NCBI GenBank assembly: GCA_029907255.1
Contig: JARYMF010000014.1
Span: forward strand, 1 to 64,000
Source: Armatimonadota bacterium
GTDB taxonomy: Bacteria > Armatimonadota > UBA5829 > DTJY01
Length of the DNA stretch: 64,000 bases
Direction: 5' to 3'
Shown: in pieces, positions 1-7,050 of the stretch
How the letters are laid out: every line of letters starts with the position of its first letter
Position numbering within the stretch: position 1 is the stretch's first letter
The notes under the pieces: model-generated
What the model was told of the DNA's origin: nothing
Databases searched by the model: none
What the model saw: the letters and a program-made list of their open reading frames with translations, nothing else
Program-made: the position numbers and the translations under genes

Positions 1-646
1 GGCGGTGCTTGCGGCGAACGATGACCGTGTCGCGATCGGGATCGTACTCGACCTGGACGTGTTTCTTCTTCTTTTTCTTGCCTTTCTTCTTATCCTTGGC
101 GGCGCCGACGACCTCTTCTTCCTCTTCATCTTCTTCCTCTTCTTCCTCTATCTCTTCCTCCTCTTCTATCTCCACTTCTTCTTGTTCGCCGGCAAGCGTG
201 AGACGCCCTGGTGGCCTCACATACCCGCTGCCAGGTTCCTCGCTTGGCCCAACCGCCTGGCTGGACCAATATTCGTAGTAGGGCTCAAATGCGGGGGCCC
301 CCTCATGAAACTCCGGTGCCAAGCGAATTTTCTCTACGTGAGTCAGGATACGAACCGCATCATCGAGAATTTCTAGCTCTTCAACCGGAACTAGGACGTG
401 TTTTCCGCCCACCCCAACCATGCCGTTGAACTCGATTGCCGCCATTTCTACTTGACGGTTGCGCGGATTCACATAAAGGTCTTCAACAATTCCAACTTCC
501 TCGCCAAGAGGATTGACTACCGCATGGCCACGGATGTCGGGATAATGATTGAGATAATCTTCTTGATCTTCAAGGTCGCTGAGCTTTTCTAAAATCAATG
601 GCTCGTGGGTACCCGGTTCTTCCATCGATATTTCAGTCATCAGCAT
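1..646 (-). CDS. PRC-barrel domain protein with long acidic/lysine tail (partial)
   Basis: The gene reads leftward and runs off the window start, so its C-terminus is missing. An AGGAGG at 651-656 serves ATG codons at 646 and 640; spacing fits either. Residues about 25-100 look like a PRC-barrel (HAVVNPLGEEVGIVEDLYV, then a beta-rich stretch ending VLVPVEELEILDD), a small fold found in ribosome-maturation and photosynthetic proteins and in many stress-related stand-alone proteins. After a proline-rich linker comes an almost uninterrupted Glu run, then a Lys run (KKKGKKKKKK), then a basic segment. There is no signal peptide or membrane segment, so it is probably cytosolic. The polyampholytic tail suggests binding to a polyanion or to protein partners, but the function is unknown. 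Confidence 0.75.
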   Translation of the reverse strand, partial: MLMTEISMEEPGTHEPLILEKLSDLEDQEDYLNHYPDIRGHAVVNPLGEEVGIVEDLYVNPRNRQVEMAAIEFNGMVGVGGKHVLVPVEELEILDDAVRILTHVEKIRLAPEFHEGAPAFEPYYEYWSSQAVGPSEEPGSGYVRPPGRLTLAGEQEEVEIEEEEEIEEEEEEDEEEEEVVGAAKDKKKGKKKKKKHVQVEYDPDRDTVIVRRKHR

Positions 647-780
647 CACCCCTCCTATCTTTAAATATTTCCTGATTTCATTTACCCTAGAATGCCGTGC
701 TCAAACTTTTTGACAATGGAAAGAAATATGCAAGGCGGTGTGCTTAATTGGCAAACACTTTGCGAAGGTATCTAGAATGC

Positions 781-810
781 TTGATAATCTTAACTTTGCT
801 ATGTTAGAAT
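781..810 (+). promoter_or_regulatory. Candidate sigma-70 promoter for ricT
   Basis: TTGATA at 781-786 and TAGAAT at 805-810 are 18 bases apart. Transcription would start near 817, giving a leader of about 175 bases with two hairpins before ricT. Confidence 0.5.
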
Positions 811-818
811 ACTTTGTC

Positions 819-848
819 ATTTGCGAGCATCGCTTTGCTCTCGCAAAT
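819..848 (+). promoter_or_regulatory. Inverted repeat in ricT leader
   Basis: Nine-base arms ATTTGCGAG (819-827) and CTCGCAAAT (840-848) enclose a 12-base loop. An alternative register pairs GAGC with GCTC. No T-run follows, so it is not a standard terminator; it starts almost at the predicted transcription start. Confidence 0.4.
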
Positions 849-948
849 ACGAAGCCACAGGGGTTAATAATTAAGCTATAAGAAAATGTATCTCCTTGGA
901 AGCACCCGGTGGCACTGGGCGCAGAACTTTAATTCTTACACATCCAAG

Positions 949-973
949 TGGGCTATTGAGTGTCAATAGCCCA
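949..973 (+). promoter_or_regulatory. Perfect hairpin just upstream of the ricT ribosome site
   Basis: TGGGCTATTGA (949-959), loop GTG, TCAATAGCCCA (963-973): an 11-bp perfect stem. The GAGGA ribosome-site sequence begins three bases later at 976. A stable stem this close to the ribosome site could affect initiation or protect the 5' end of a processed mRNA; that role is inference. Confidence 0.5.
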
Positions 974-990
974 TTGAGGAAACATAAAGA

Positions 991-1983
991 ATGCCATTAG
1001 TTGTTGGAGTGTGCTTTAAAAAGGTTGGGAAGATTTACTATTTTGATCCTGCCGGGCTTGACTTGCAGGAAGGTGATTTCGTCATTGCCGAGACTGCGCG
1101 CGGCACCGAATTAGGCCAGGTAATGACCGAAATCCGCGAGGTTCCCGAGGAAGAAATAGTGCCGCCTTTGAGAAGTATTCTCCGTAAGGCGACGCCTGAG
1201 GATTTCGAACGTGAGGAGAGCAACAGACAGAAAGAAGAGTACGCTTTTCAAGTTTGTGCTGAAAAAATCCAAAAACACAACCTGCCAATGAAGCTAATCG
1301 AAGCGGATTACTCATTTGACGGTTCTCAGGTGACATTTTATTTTGCCGCCGAAACACGGGTTGATTTTCGCGAGCTTGTAAAGGACTTGGCAAGCACTTT
1401 GCGAATAAAGGTTCAGCTTCACCAAGTCGGCGTGCGCGATGAAGCCAAGTTCTTTGGCGGCTTGGGGATGTGCGGGCGAGCGTTGTGCTGCGCAACCTTT
1501 CTAAAGGATTTCGAACCAGTCTCCATGAAAATGGCAAAAGAGCAAAGCCTTTTCCTCAATCCCATCAAGTTTTCCGGCATATGTGGCAAGTTAATGTGCT
1601 GTTTGAAATTCGAATATCCAATCTATAAGGAGGCAAAGTCAAGGCTTCCAGCAGTTGGCTCCACGGTAATGACGCCAAGAGGTCCGGGCAAAGTAACAGA
1701 GGTAAACATTATTAAAGAGATGCTTACAATTGACTTCGGCGAGGGAATCATTGGCCACTATCCCGCTTCCGAGGTTAAAGTAGTTTGTACCTTATCCAAA
1801 GAAGGAAATGACGGAGTGGAAGACGAGCAAAGGGGAGCCGAATTTCAACCGCCTCCAACGTGCAAATGTCCTGCAGAAAATTGTTCTGCGCATTTGATAA
1901 ACCAAGAAGAGGGCGATTTTGAGCCCAGGGATGAGCGATTCCAAGAGATTCCTAGCGACTACAAAACGCAGAAGGAGCAGTAG
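991..1983 (+). CDS. ricT: PSP1 domain protein, RicT/YaaT family
   Basis: This 330-residue protein has the PSP1 C-terminal domain at about residues 60-150 and two conserved cysteine motifs, CGRALCCATF and CGKLMCC, at about 163-210. In Bacillus subtilis, RicT (YaaT) forms a complex with RicA and RicF that carries [4Fe-4S] clusters and supports RNase Y-dependent mRNA maturation. Those clusters use cysteines of this kind. An extra C-terminal CKCPAENC segment may add metal ligands. RicA and RicF are not in this window. A zinc-ribbon gene and metG follow; PSP1 genes lying near metG is a familiar Gram-positive arrangement. The ATG at 991 follows GAGGA at 976. The family call is firm; the cellular role is by homology. 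Confidence 0.82.
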   Translation: MPLVVGVCFKKVGKIYYFDPAGLDLQEGDFVIAETARGTELGQVMTEIREVPEEEIVPPLRSILRKATPEDFEREESNRQKEEYAFQVCAEKIQKHNLPMKLIEADYSFDGSQVTFYFAAETRVDFRELVKDLASTLRIKVQLHQVGVRDEAKFFGGLGMCGRALCCATFLKDFEPVSMKMAKEQSLFLNPIKFSGICGKLMCCLKFEYPIYKEAKSRLPAVGSTVMTPRGPGKVTEVNIIKEMLTIDFGEGIIGHYPASEVKVVCTLSKEGNDGVEDEQRGAEFQPPPTCKCPAENCSAHLINQEEGDFEPRDERFQEIPSDYKTQKEQ

Positions 1984-1994
1984 AAGATTAGACA

Positions 1995-2216
1995 ATGCCA
2001 ATCTATGAGTTTGAGTGCCAAAATTGTAAAACGCGGTTTGAGAAACTCTGCAATATTAACTCTGCAGCAAGCGGCATAGAGTGTCCCAACTGCGGGGCTT
2101 CCGAAGTGCGCCGTCTAATATCTGCATTTTACTCGCGTGGTAGCAGCTCATCTTCGAGTTCAGGCTCATCCAGCTGTGCAAGCTGTCAAAAATCAAGCTG
2201 CGCGGGTTGCAAATAA
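1995..2216 (+). CDS. Small FmdB-type zinc-ribbon protein
   Basis: A 73-residue protein opening with MPIYEFECQNCKTRFE and a second pair CPNCG about 25 residues later, the four-cysteine zinc ribbon of the FmdB/CxxC_CXXC_SSSS family. The tail is typical of that family: a serine-rich stretch (residues 50-60) and then CASCQKSSCAGCK with four more cysteines. It starts 12 bases after ricT ends, so the two are probably co-transcribed. FmdB was named as a regulator of formamidase and amidase genes in Methylophilus, but most members have no known function. A metal-binding or nucleic-acid-binding role is inferred. Confidence 0.8.
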   Translation: MPIYEFECQNCKTRFEKLCNINSAASGIECPNCGASEVRRLISAFYSRGSSSSSSSGSSSCASCQKSSCAGCK

Positions 2217-2281
2217 AAGTTGCCCGCGAAAGCGTAATAAGCCTCAATTGGAAGTTTGTTAATTAAGAAGGGGTTTCTTTC

Positions 2282-4270
2282 GTGTGTGGAAAAATTGACA
2301 AAGTATTCTACATCACAACACCTATTTACTATGTGAATGATGTGCCACATATTGGCCATACGTACACCACTACTGCCGCGGATGTCCTAGCGCGGTTCAA
2401 GCGTCTGCAAGGATTCCGAGTGCTGTTTGGCACAGGCACCGATGAAAATGCGCCGAAAGTTGCAGAGGCTGCTGAGGCAAAGGGGCAGACACCTCAAGAG
2501 TTTGTGAATGAAATCGTCTCCGAATATCTTGAGACTTGGAAGCGCATGCACATTGCTTACGATGACTTCATCCGCACAACCGAGGAAAGACACCGTCGAG
2601 TTGTAGAAGCAGTGTTCGAAAAACTGCTTAAAAGCGGGGATATTTACAAGGACTTCTATAAAGGATGGTACTGCATCTACGATGAAACCTTTTTCCGAGA
2701 ATCCGAAGTCGTCGATGGCTTGTGCCCCAATCCTGAGTGCAGAAGGCCAGTTCGCTGGGTAGAAGAAGAGAATTATTTCTTCCGACTCTCGGCATACGGC
2801 GATCGCCTGCTTAAATATATTGAATCGCATCCAGATTTTCTTGGCCCAGAATTCAGAAAGAACGAGGTGATCAGCTTTATCAAAGCTGGTCTAAGAGACG
2901 CTTGTGTAACGCGAGCTTCCTATGGGTGGGGCATCCCAGTCCCCGGCGATCCAGAGAAAGTCATCTACGTTTGGTTCGACGCCCTTCTTAATTATCTCAC
3001 CATGGCAGGATATTTGTCAGATGAACGGAAGTTTGCCGAAGTATGGCCACCCGATGTTCAACTTATGGCAAAGGATATCTTCGTAAGGTTCCATTCCACG
3101 TTGTGGCCTGCCATGCTAATGGGCTTAGATTTGCCGCTTCCTAAGCGTATATATGCGCATGGGTTCTGGACCGCCGAGGGTGAGAAGATGTCGAAATCAA
3201 AGGGGAATGTTGTCGCGCCGGTGCAGCTCGCAGAAGAAATTGCCGCCATGTCGGGAGCAGACGTGGATATCGCCATAGATGCGGTGCGCTACTACCTTAT
3301 GCGTGAAGTAACTTTTGGGTTAGATGGCGATTTTTCACGTGCTGGTTTGATTGGGCGATTTAACTCAGATTTAGCAAACGACCTTGGAAACCTCCTGAAT
3401 CGAACTCTGCCGCTTCTACACCGCTATCGGGGTGGTGTCGTGCCCAAACCGGCGGCTGACGATGAGCAAAGCAGAAACCTTGCTGACATGGTCTTGAAAA
3501 TGGTCGAAGAGGTTGCGGAATGCATTGACCGCCTGCAGTTCAGCGAGGCGCTTAGTTCGATTTGGGGTGTAATCGCGCGCACAAACAAGTATCTGGAAGA
3601 ACAAGCGCCTTGGCGACTTGCAAAAGATGAAACAAACGGCTTGCGCTTGGATACCATACTGTATACAGTGCTCGAAACAGTTCGTGCAATTGCAATTGTC
3701 ATACAACCTTTTATGCCTACGGTTTCGCAAGCTATTTGGAGCCAGCTTGGCATACCCGAGCCGCTTTCAAAGCAGTCTTGGGATGATGCAGCAGCTTGGG
3801 GAAAATTGAAGCCTGGAACACGCACAGCCGAACCTAAGCCGATATTTCCGCGAATAGAGACCAAAAAGATTGCTTTAACTCAGGCTGACGAAAGTAAACG
3901 CCCCGCACCGGCGGTGGTGGAAGAACGCAAGGAGGATAAGCAAGTGGAGCAAATTTCGTTTGAAGAATTCAAGAAAATTGACCTGCGTATCGGAAGGATT
4001 GTTGCCGCCGATAAAGTTGCTGGGGCTGACAAGCTCCTCCAGCTTAAGGTTGATTTAGGAACAGAGCAAAGACAAATTGTTGCAGGAATAGCTCAATGGT
4101 ATTCGCCTGAGGAATTGGTGGGGCGTGAAATTGTTGTAGTAGCTAACCTGGCTCCCGCAAAAATCCGCGGCGTGGAATCAAAGGGTATGCTTTTGGCGGC
4201 AGACGTTGGCGGCACTGCGGTGTTATTACAACCCGATAAAGAAGTTCCGCCTGGCTCTGGCGTAAGATAA
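2282..4270 (+). CDS. metG: Methionyl-tRNA synthetase
   Basis: This 662-residue enzyme charges tRNA-Met with methionine. The class I HIGH motif (PHIGHTYTT, about residue 25) and the KMSKS motif (GEKMSKSKGN, about residue 305) are both present. An alpha-helical anticodon-binding domain follows, and residues about 555-662 form a C-terminal OB-fold tRNA-binding (Trbp111-like) domain. The knuckle insertion near residues 128-152 keeps three cysteines (WYC...CPNPEC), with Asp where a fourth zinc ligand would be; it sits between the zinc and non-zinc bacterial types. The start is GTG at 2282 after AAGAAGGGG. It ends at a strong terminator. Confidence 0.97.
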   Translation: MCGKIDKVFYITTPIYYVNDVPHIGHTYTTTAADVLARFKRLQGFRVLFGTGTDENAPKVAEAAEAKGQTPQEFVNEIVSEYLETWKRMHIAYDDFIRTTEERHRRVVEAVFEKLLKSGDIYKDFYKGWYCIYDETFFRESEVVDGLCPNPECRRPVRWVEEENYFFRLSAYGDRLLKYIESHPDFLGPEFRKNEVISFIKAGLRDACVTRASYGWGIPVPGDPEKVIYVWFDALLNYLTMAGYLSDERKFAEVWPPDVQLMAKDIFVRFHSTLWPAMLMGLDLPLPKRIYAHGFWTAEGEKMSKSKGNVVAPVQLAEEIAAMSGADVDIAIDAVRYYLMREVTFGLDGDFSRAGLIGRFNSDLANDLGNLLNRTLPLLHRYRGGVVPKPAADDEQSRNLADMVLKMVEEVAECIDRLQFSEALSSIWGVIARTNKYLEEQAPWRLAKDETNGLRLDTILYTVLETVRAIAIVIQPFMPTVSQAIWSQLGIPEPLSKQSWDDAAAWGKLKPGTRTAEPKPIFPRIETKKIALTQADESKRPAPAVVEERKEDKQVEQISFEEFKKIDLRIGRIVAADKVAGADKLLQLKVDLGTEQRQIVAGIAQWYSPEELVGREIVVVANLAPAKIRGVESKGMLLAADVGGTAVLLQPDKEVPPGSGVR

Positions 4271-4277
4271 TCCAAAG

Positions 4278-4313
4278 AGAGCGGAGACTCTTGCAGAAGT
4301 CTCCGCTCTTTTT
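4278..4313 (+). terminator. Rho-independent terminator after metG
   Basis: Arms AGAGCGGAGACT (4278-4289) and AGTCTCCGCTCT (4298-4309) form a 12-bp GC-rich stem with an 8-base loop, running straight into a T-run (4309-4313). It ends the ricT/metG transcript. Confidence 0.93.
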
Positions 4314-4437
4314 GTTGCTGGTTTTGTCAGCTGCTTTTAAAACATTATTGGATTTGGAATAGTCTAATTGAATAGCGCATGATTGCTTAAATGCGAGCGC
4401 AATTCGCGCCTATCCCACACAAGAGGAGGAAAACAAA

Positions 4438-4857
4438 ATGTTTTCAAGCAAGCAAGGAAAGGTCTTAATCGCAGTGTTAGTGCTGGTGGTGCTAGTCAGC
4501 ATAATCGCAATCCTGGCGAGCAATCCCAGACATGCGCTTGCTCAAGTGCCGCCTGGTCTTGATGAGCGGCCTGCACCAGCCCAACCTCCAAGCCAACCAC
4601 CCATGGGCGACATGAATATGATGCGTCGGCCCATGATGGGTCTAGGTGGTATGTCAATCGCCGCCAATGAAAAGTATGTGTATGTAGTAATGGGCGGCAC
4701 GATTTATCAGTTTACCGCTGATACTCTCAAAAAGGTCAAGGAGACGACCATTTCACCTGCGGTGCCAGCAACACCGGGCGGAATGATGCCCCCAATGAGC
4801 CCAAACAATTCACAAAGGACGCCTCGTCAAATGGGCACGCCAAGCCAAAATCCTTAA
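4438..4857 (+). CDS. Small exported Pro/Met-rich protein, unknown function
   Basis: A 139-residue protein with a good ribosome site (GAGGAGG shortly before the ATG). Residues 9-28 are a strong hydrophobic segment, followed by a possible signal peptidase site ALA-QV near residue 36, so it is exported or membrane-anchored. The mature part begins with a proline-rich linker, then a methionine-rich stretch (MGDMNMMRRPMMGLGG). A short ordered core follows (residues about 72-103, EKYVYVVMGGTIYQFTADTLK) that resembles one blade of a beta-propeller or a PQQ-like strand. The tail is again Pro/Met/Ser rich. Methionine-rich exported proteins can bind copper, but nothing nearby supports that here. I do not recognise the family. 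Confidence 0.7.
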   Translation: MFSSKQGKVLIAVLVLVVLVSIIAILASNPRHALAQVPPGLDERPAPAQPPSQPPMGDMNMMRRPMMGLGGMSIAANEKYVYVVMGGTIYQFTADTLKKVKETTISPAVPATPGGMMPPMSPNNSQRTPRQMGTPSQNP

Positions 4858-5032
4858 AGGGAAATAAAGAGAATACTTAAAAAGATTAACTACCAGCGTC
4901 TCTTCCTATATTGGATAGGGGCGCTTTCTTTTATCGGAAAAAGTTGACTAGGAATGTAGAGTATGTTGCATTTCTGCAACGAAAGGTCTGCAAAAAACCT
5001 GCAAAGATTTCTAAAAGATTTTTATTTCTCCC

Positions 5033-5061
5033 TTTACAACAACAAAGACATGTGATACACT
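5033..5061 (+). promoter_or_regulatory. Candidate promoter for the cyanophycin-synthetase-N-like gene
   Basis: TTTACA (5033-5038) and TACACT (5056-5061) lie 17 bases apart. The -10 is only a moderate match. Confidence 0.35.
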
Positions 5062-5084
5062 TATGCGCAGAAGGCACGTTCCAA

Positions 5085-5107
5085 GTTGAATAGCCATGCT
5101 ATTCAAC
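5085..5107 (+). promoter_or_regulatory. Inverted repeat with 9-bp arms
   Basis: GTTGAATAG (5085-5093), CCATG, CTATTCAAC (5099-5107). There is no T-run after it. It lies about 25 bases downstream of the candidate start of transcription, a place where an operator or a 5'-UTR hairpin could act. Confidence 0.4.
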
Positions 5108-5211
5108 CTCATCCGATTCAACGAAAGTGTTCTCGTGGTACACACAGTCCTCGCGACCACTGTTCTAACGGGCATATAGCCTTCAAATTAATGTAGAGGT
5201 ACTCGTCGCCC

Positions 5212-5760
5212 TTGAGAGTCGTGGAGATACTTTTCTATGACCAAAACAGGGTCAAATTGGTCGTCGAGATGTCTGACCCGACTCGATACTCGACAGAACA
5301 TGCTCCGCATATCCCTCGCTTGCTCTTTAAGCTATTTCCGCATTTAGCCCGACACAGATGCGACAATGACAACGGATACACATTCAAGAAAGAATGCCGA
5401 AATACCGAGATTCCACACCTTTTCGAGCATCTTATTATCGAATTGCAGGGTCAAGTTCAAAAAACTAAGATTCTTAAAGGCGAGACACAATGGAACTGGC
5501 GAATAGATCCTAGAGGCCGCTTCCATGTGTACGTTGACTACGAAAACGAAATCCTTGTTCTCGGCGCAATCCGACTTGCAGAACGCATAATCAACGCACT
5601 TGACGATCGCAGAATTGATGAGATTGACATTGACAAGGAAATCGCGCGTCTAAAAGAGCTAGCCGCTCTTGGAATGGAGATTGCTAATCCCAGCCAAAAG
5701 CGAAGTGAAGCACCTTCTGCATCAAATTTGTCGCCAACGCCTACAACCGCAAACCTTTAG
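5212..5760 (+). CDS. Stand-alone protein resembling the N-terminal domain of cyanophycin synthetase
   Basis: A 182-residue protein starting at TTG 5212 with no clear ribosome site, so the start is uncertain. Residues 1-130 resemble the N-terminal domain of cyanophycin synthetase: an MRVVEI opening, HRCDNDNGYTFKKE matching the family's H-x-C...GGF, IPHLFEHLIIELQ matching its GTYLGHVVEHIALELQ, and a later FHVYVDYENE...GAIRLAERI. In cyanophycin synthetase this domain precedes an ATP-grasp and a Mur ligase-like domain; both are absent here. Residues about 150-182 are a low-complexity Ser/Pro/Thr tail. There is no signal peptide. In full-length synthetases this domain helps position the growing polymer, so a free version might bind peptides or act with a separate ligase. 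That is inference. Confidence 0.65.
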   Translation: MRVVEILFYDQNRVKLVVEMSDPTRYSTEHAPHIPRLLFKLFPHLARHRCDNDNGYTFKKECRNTEIPHLFEHLIIELQGQVQKTKILKGETQWNWRIDPRGRFHVYVDYENEILVLGAIRLAERIINALDDRRIDEIDIDKEIARLKELAALGMEIANPSQKRSEAPSASNLSPTPTTANL

Positions 5761-6091
5761 CCAAAAGCCAAAGTAAAACTACGAATACGATAAATCACTA
5801 ATTTAAAAAATCTGCACCTCCTGTGGGAGCATATTTCCAGGGTTTCTCTTCCTTCTACCTTCAAAATTTTCAACTTCATTTGCCTTCTGGAATCCTCCCT
5901 CCGCCGCAAAAGGTCAGCAAATTCTTGAGCGAGAGTCCAAAACAAAAAGTTGGTGTAACGATACCTAAAAGAAAATTGCAAACCATATCATTTGGTGCGC
6001 CGCTCGGAGAAAAATGTCTACAGAAACGAAGGAGTTGTTGGGGCTTGCAGATAAAATTATGAAAACGTTATCATTTTTTCTCTGAAACTGG
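5761..6091. other. AT-rich intergenic region
   Basis: No gene or strong repeat is visible. The next promoter begins at 6092. Confidence 0.5.
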
Positions 6092-6120
6092 TTGACTACC
6101 TGAGCAAGCGTAGTTATAAT
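6092..6120 (+). promoter_or_regulatory. Strong sigma-70 promoter for the D-aminopeptidase gene
   Basis: TTGACT (6092-6097), 17-base spacer, perfect TATAAT (6115-6120). Transcription should begin near 6127, about 33 bases before the chosen TTG start. Confidence 0.75.
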
Positions 6121-6159
6121 AAAGAAAAAGCGGGCTGTTTGCATTATGGAGACCACCCG

Positions 6160-6975
6160 TTGAAGATTTATATCTCAGTAGATATTGAAGGGATAACGGG
6201 ACTGGTACACTTTCACCAATATTCGGCAGAAAGCGGCCAGCAGTACGATATGAGACTGCAGATGACGCGCGAAGCAAACGCCGCAGTGGCAGGAGCGTTC
6301 GAAGGCGGCGCAACCGAGGTATTGGTGAATGATGCCCATGGAACCCAAAAAAACCTTATACCGTTGGAATTGGATAAAAGAGCTAGGCTAATCCTAGGGA
6401 ATACCAAGCCCCTTTCGATGATGCAAGGGATTGATGAATCATTCGACGGGGCTTTCTTTGTGGGCTACCACGGCGGCGCTGGAACGCAGGCAGTGTGTTC
6501 CCACACGTACACCGATTATGTAGCCGAGGTTAGATTAAATGGACAGCCTGCCGGCGAGGTTATGATAAATGCGGCAGTCGCAGGATACTTCGGAGTCCCC
6601 GTCGCCCTTGTGACCGGAGATTCCGCTGTCTGCAACGAAGCGTTGTCTATCCTCGGCGCAGTTGAAACGGTAGCAGTAAAAGAGCCCATAACGAGGGCTT
6701 CAGCCAAAAGCTTGCATCCCGAAATTGCATGTGAGCGGATTAAAGCCGCCGCAAAGTCAGCCGTCGAGCGGCTATCGGAGCTGGAACCATTTACATTGGA
6801 ACCCCCCATCCGATTAGCGATATCCTTTACACACGCTGGCTGTGCGGACCGCGCAGAAATCATGCCTGGCTCAAGGAGGTTGGATGCCGTAACAGTCGGC
6901 TACGAGTCAGAAGACTTCCACAATCTTTATCGTGGATTTCTAACAATGTTGGACTTGGCGGGAACAGCCGCATAA
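6160..6975 (+). CDS. dppA: M55 family D-aminopeptidase (DppA-like)
   Basis: DppA-type enzymes are zinc peptidases of family M55 that remove N-terminal D-amino acids such as D-Ala from short peptides. The chosen TTG start at 6160 gives MKIYISVDIEGI, the usual family opening, with Asp8 and Glu10 as metal ligands; GGAG lies 8 bases upstream. An in-frame TTG at 6139 would add seven residues. VNDAHG and the VGYHG segment are further family motifs. Length (271 residues) is normal. The B. subtilis enzyme is linked to D-Ala peptide use. The NagZ-like gene 75 bases downstream suggests a shared role in cell-wall peptide and sugar recycling. A strong promoter lies just upstream. Confidence 0.88.
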   Translation: MKIYISVDIEGITGLVHFHQYSAESGQQYDMRLQMTREANAAVAGAFEGGATEVLVNDAHGTQKNLIPLELDKRARLILGNTKPLSMMQGIDESFDGAFFVGYHGGAGTQAVCSHTYTDYVAEVRLNGQPAGEVMINAAVAGYFGVPVALVTGDSAVCNEALSILGAVETVAVKEPITRASAKSLHPEIACERIKAAAKSAVERLSELEPFTLEPPIRLAISFTHAGCADRAEIMPGSRRLDAVTVGYESEDFHNLYRGFLTMLDLAGTAA

Positions 6976-7050
6976 TGGGTAAAAAAACTATTTGGATAAT
7001 GTAGAGCCAACGCTGTTTGCTCAATTAACCAGAAAGTCGAATTATCACAA

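Larger units (their letters stand above)
647..990. other. Divergent intergenic region upstream of ricT
   Basis: No gene is visible in these 344 bases. The stretch separates the leftward PRC-barrel gene from rightward ricT. It holds a likely ricT promoter (781-810) and two inverted repeats (819-848 and 949-973), described separately. Confidence 0.6.
4858..5211. other. Intergenic region with candidate promoter and palindrome
   Basis: No convincing gene in these 354 bases. The region is AT-rich and holds a candidate promoter (5033-5061) and an inverted repeat (5085-5107) before the next gene. Confidence 0.55.

Noticed and set aside
9-376. Plus-strand open frames rich in Phe/Leu or Ser
   Set aside because: They are the reverse complement of the Glu/Lys-rich tail of the minus-strand PRC-barrel gene and have no features of their own.
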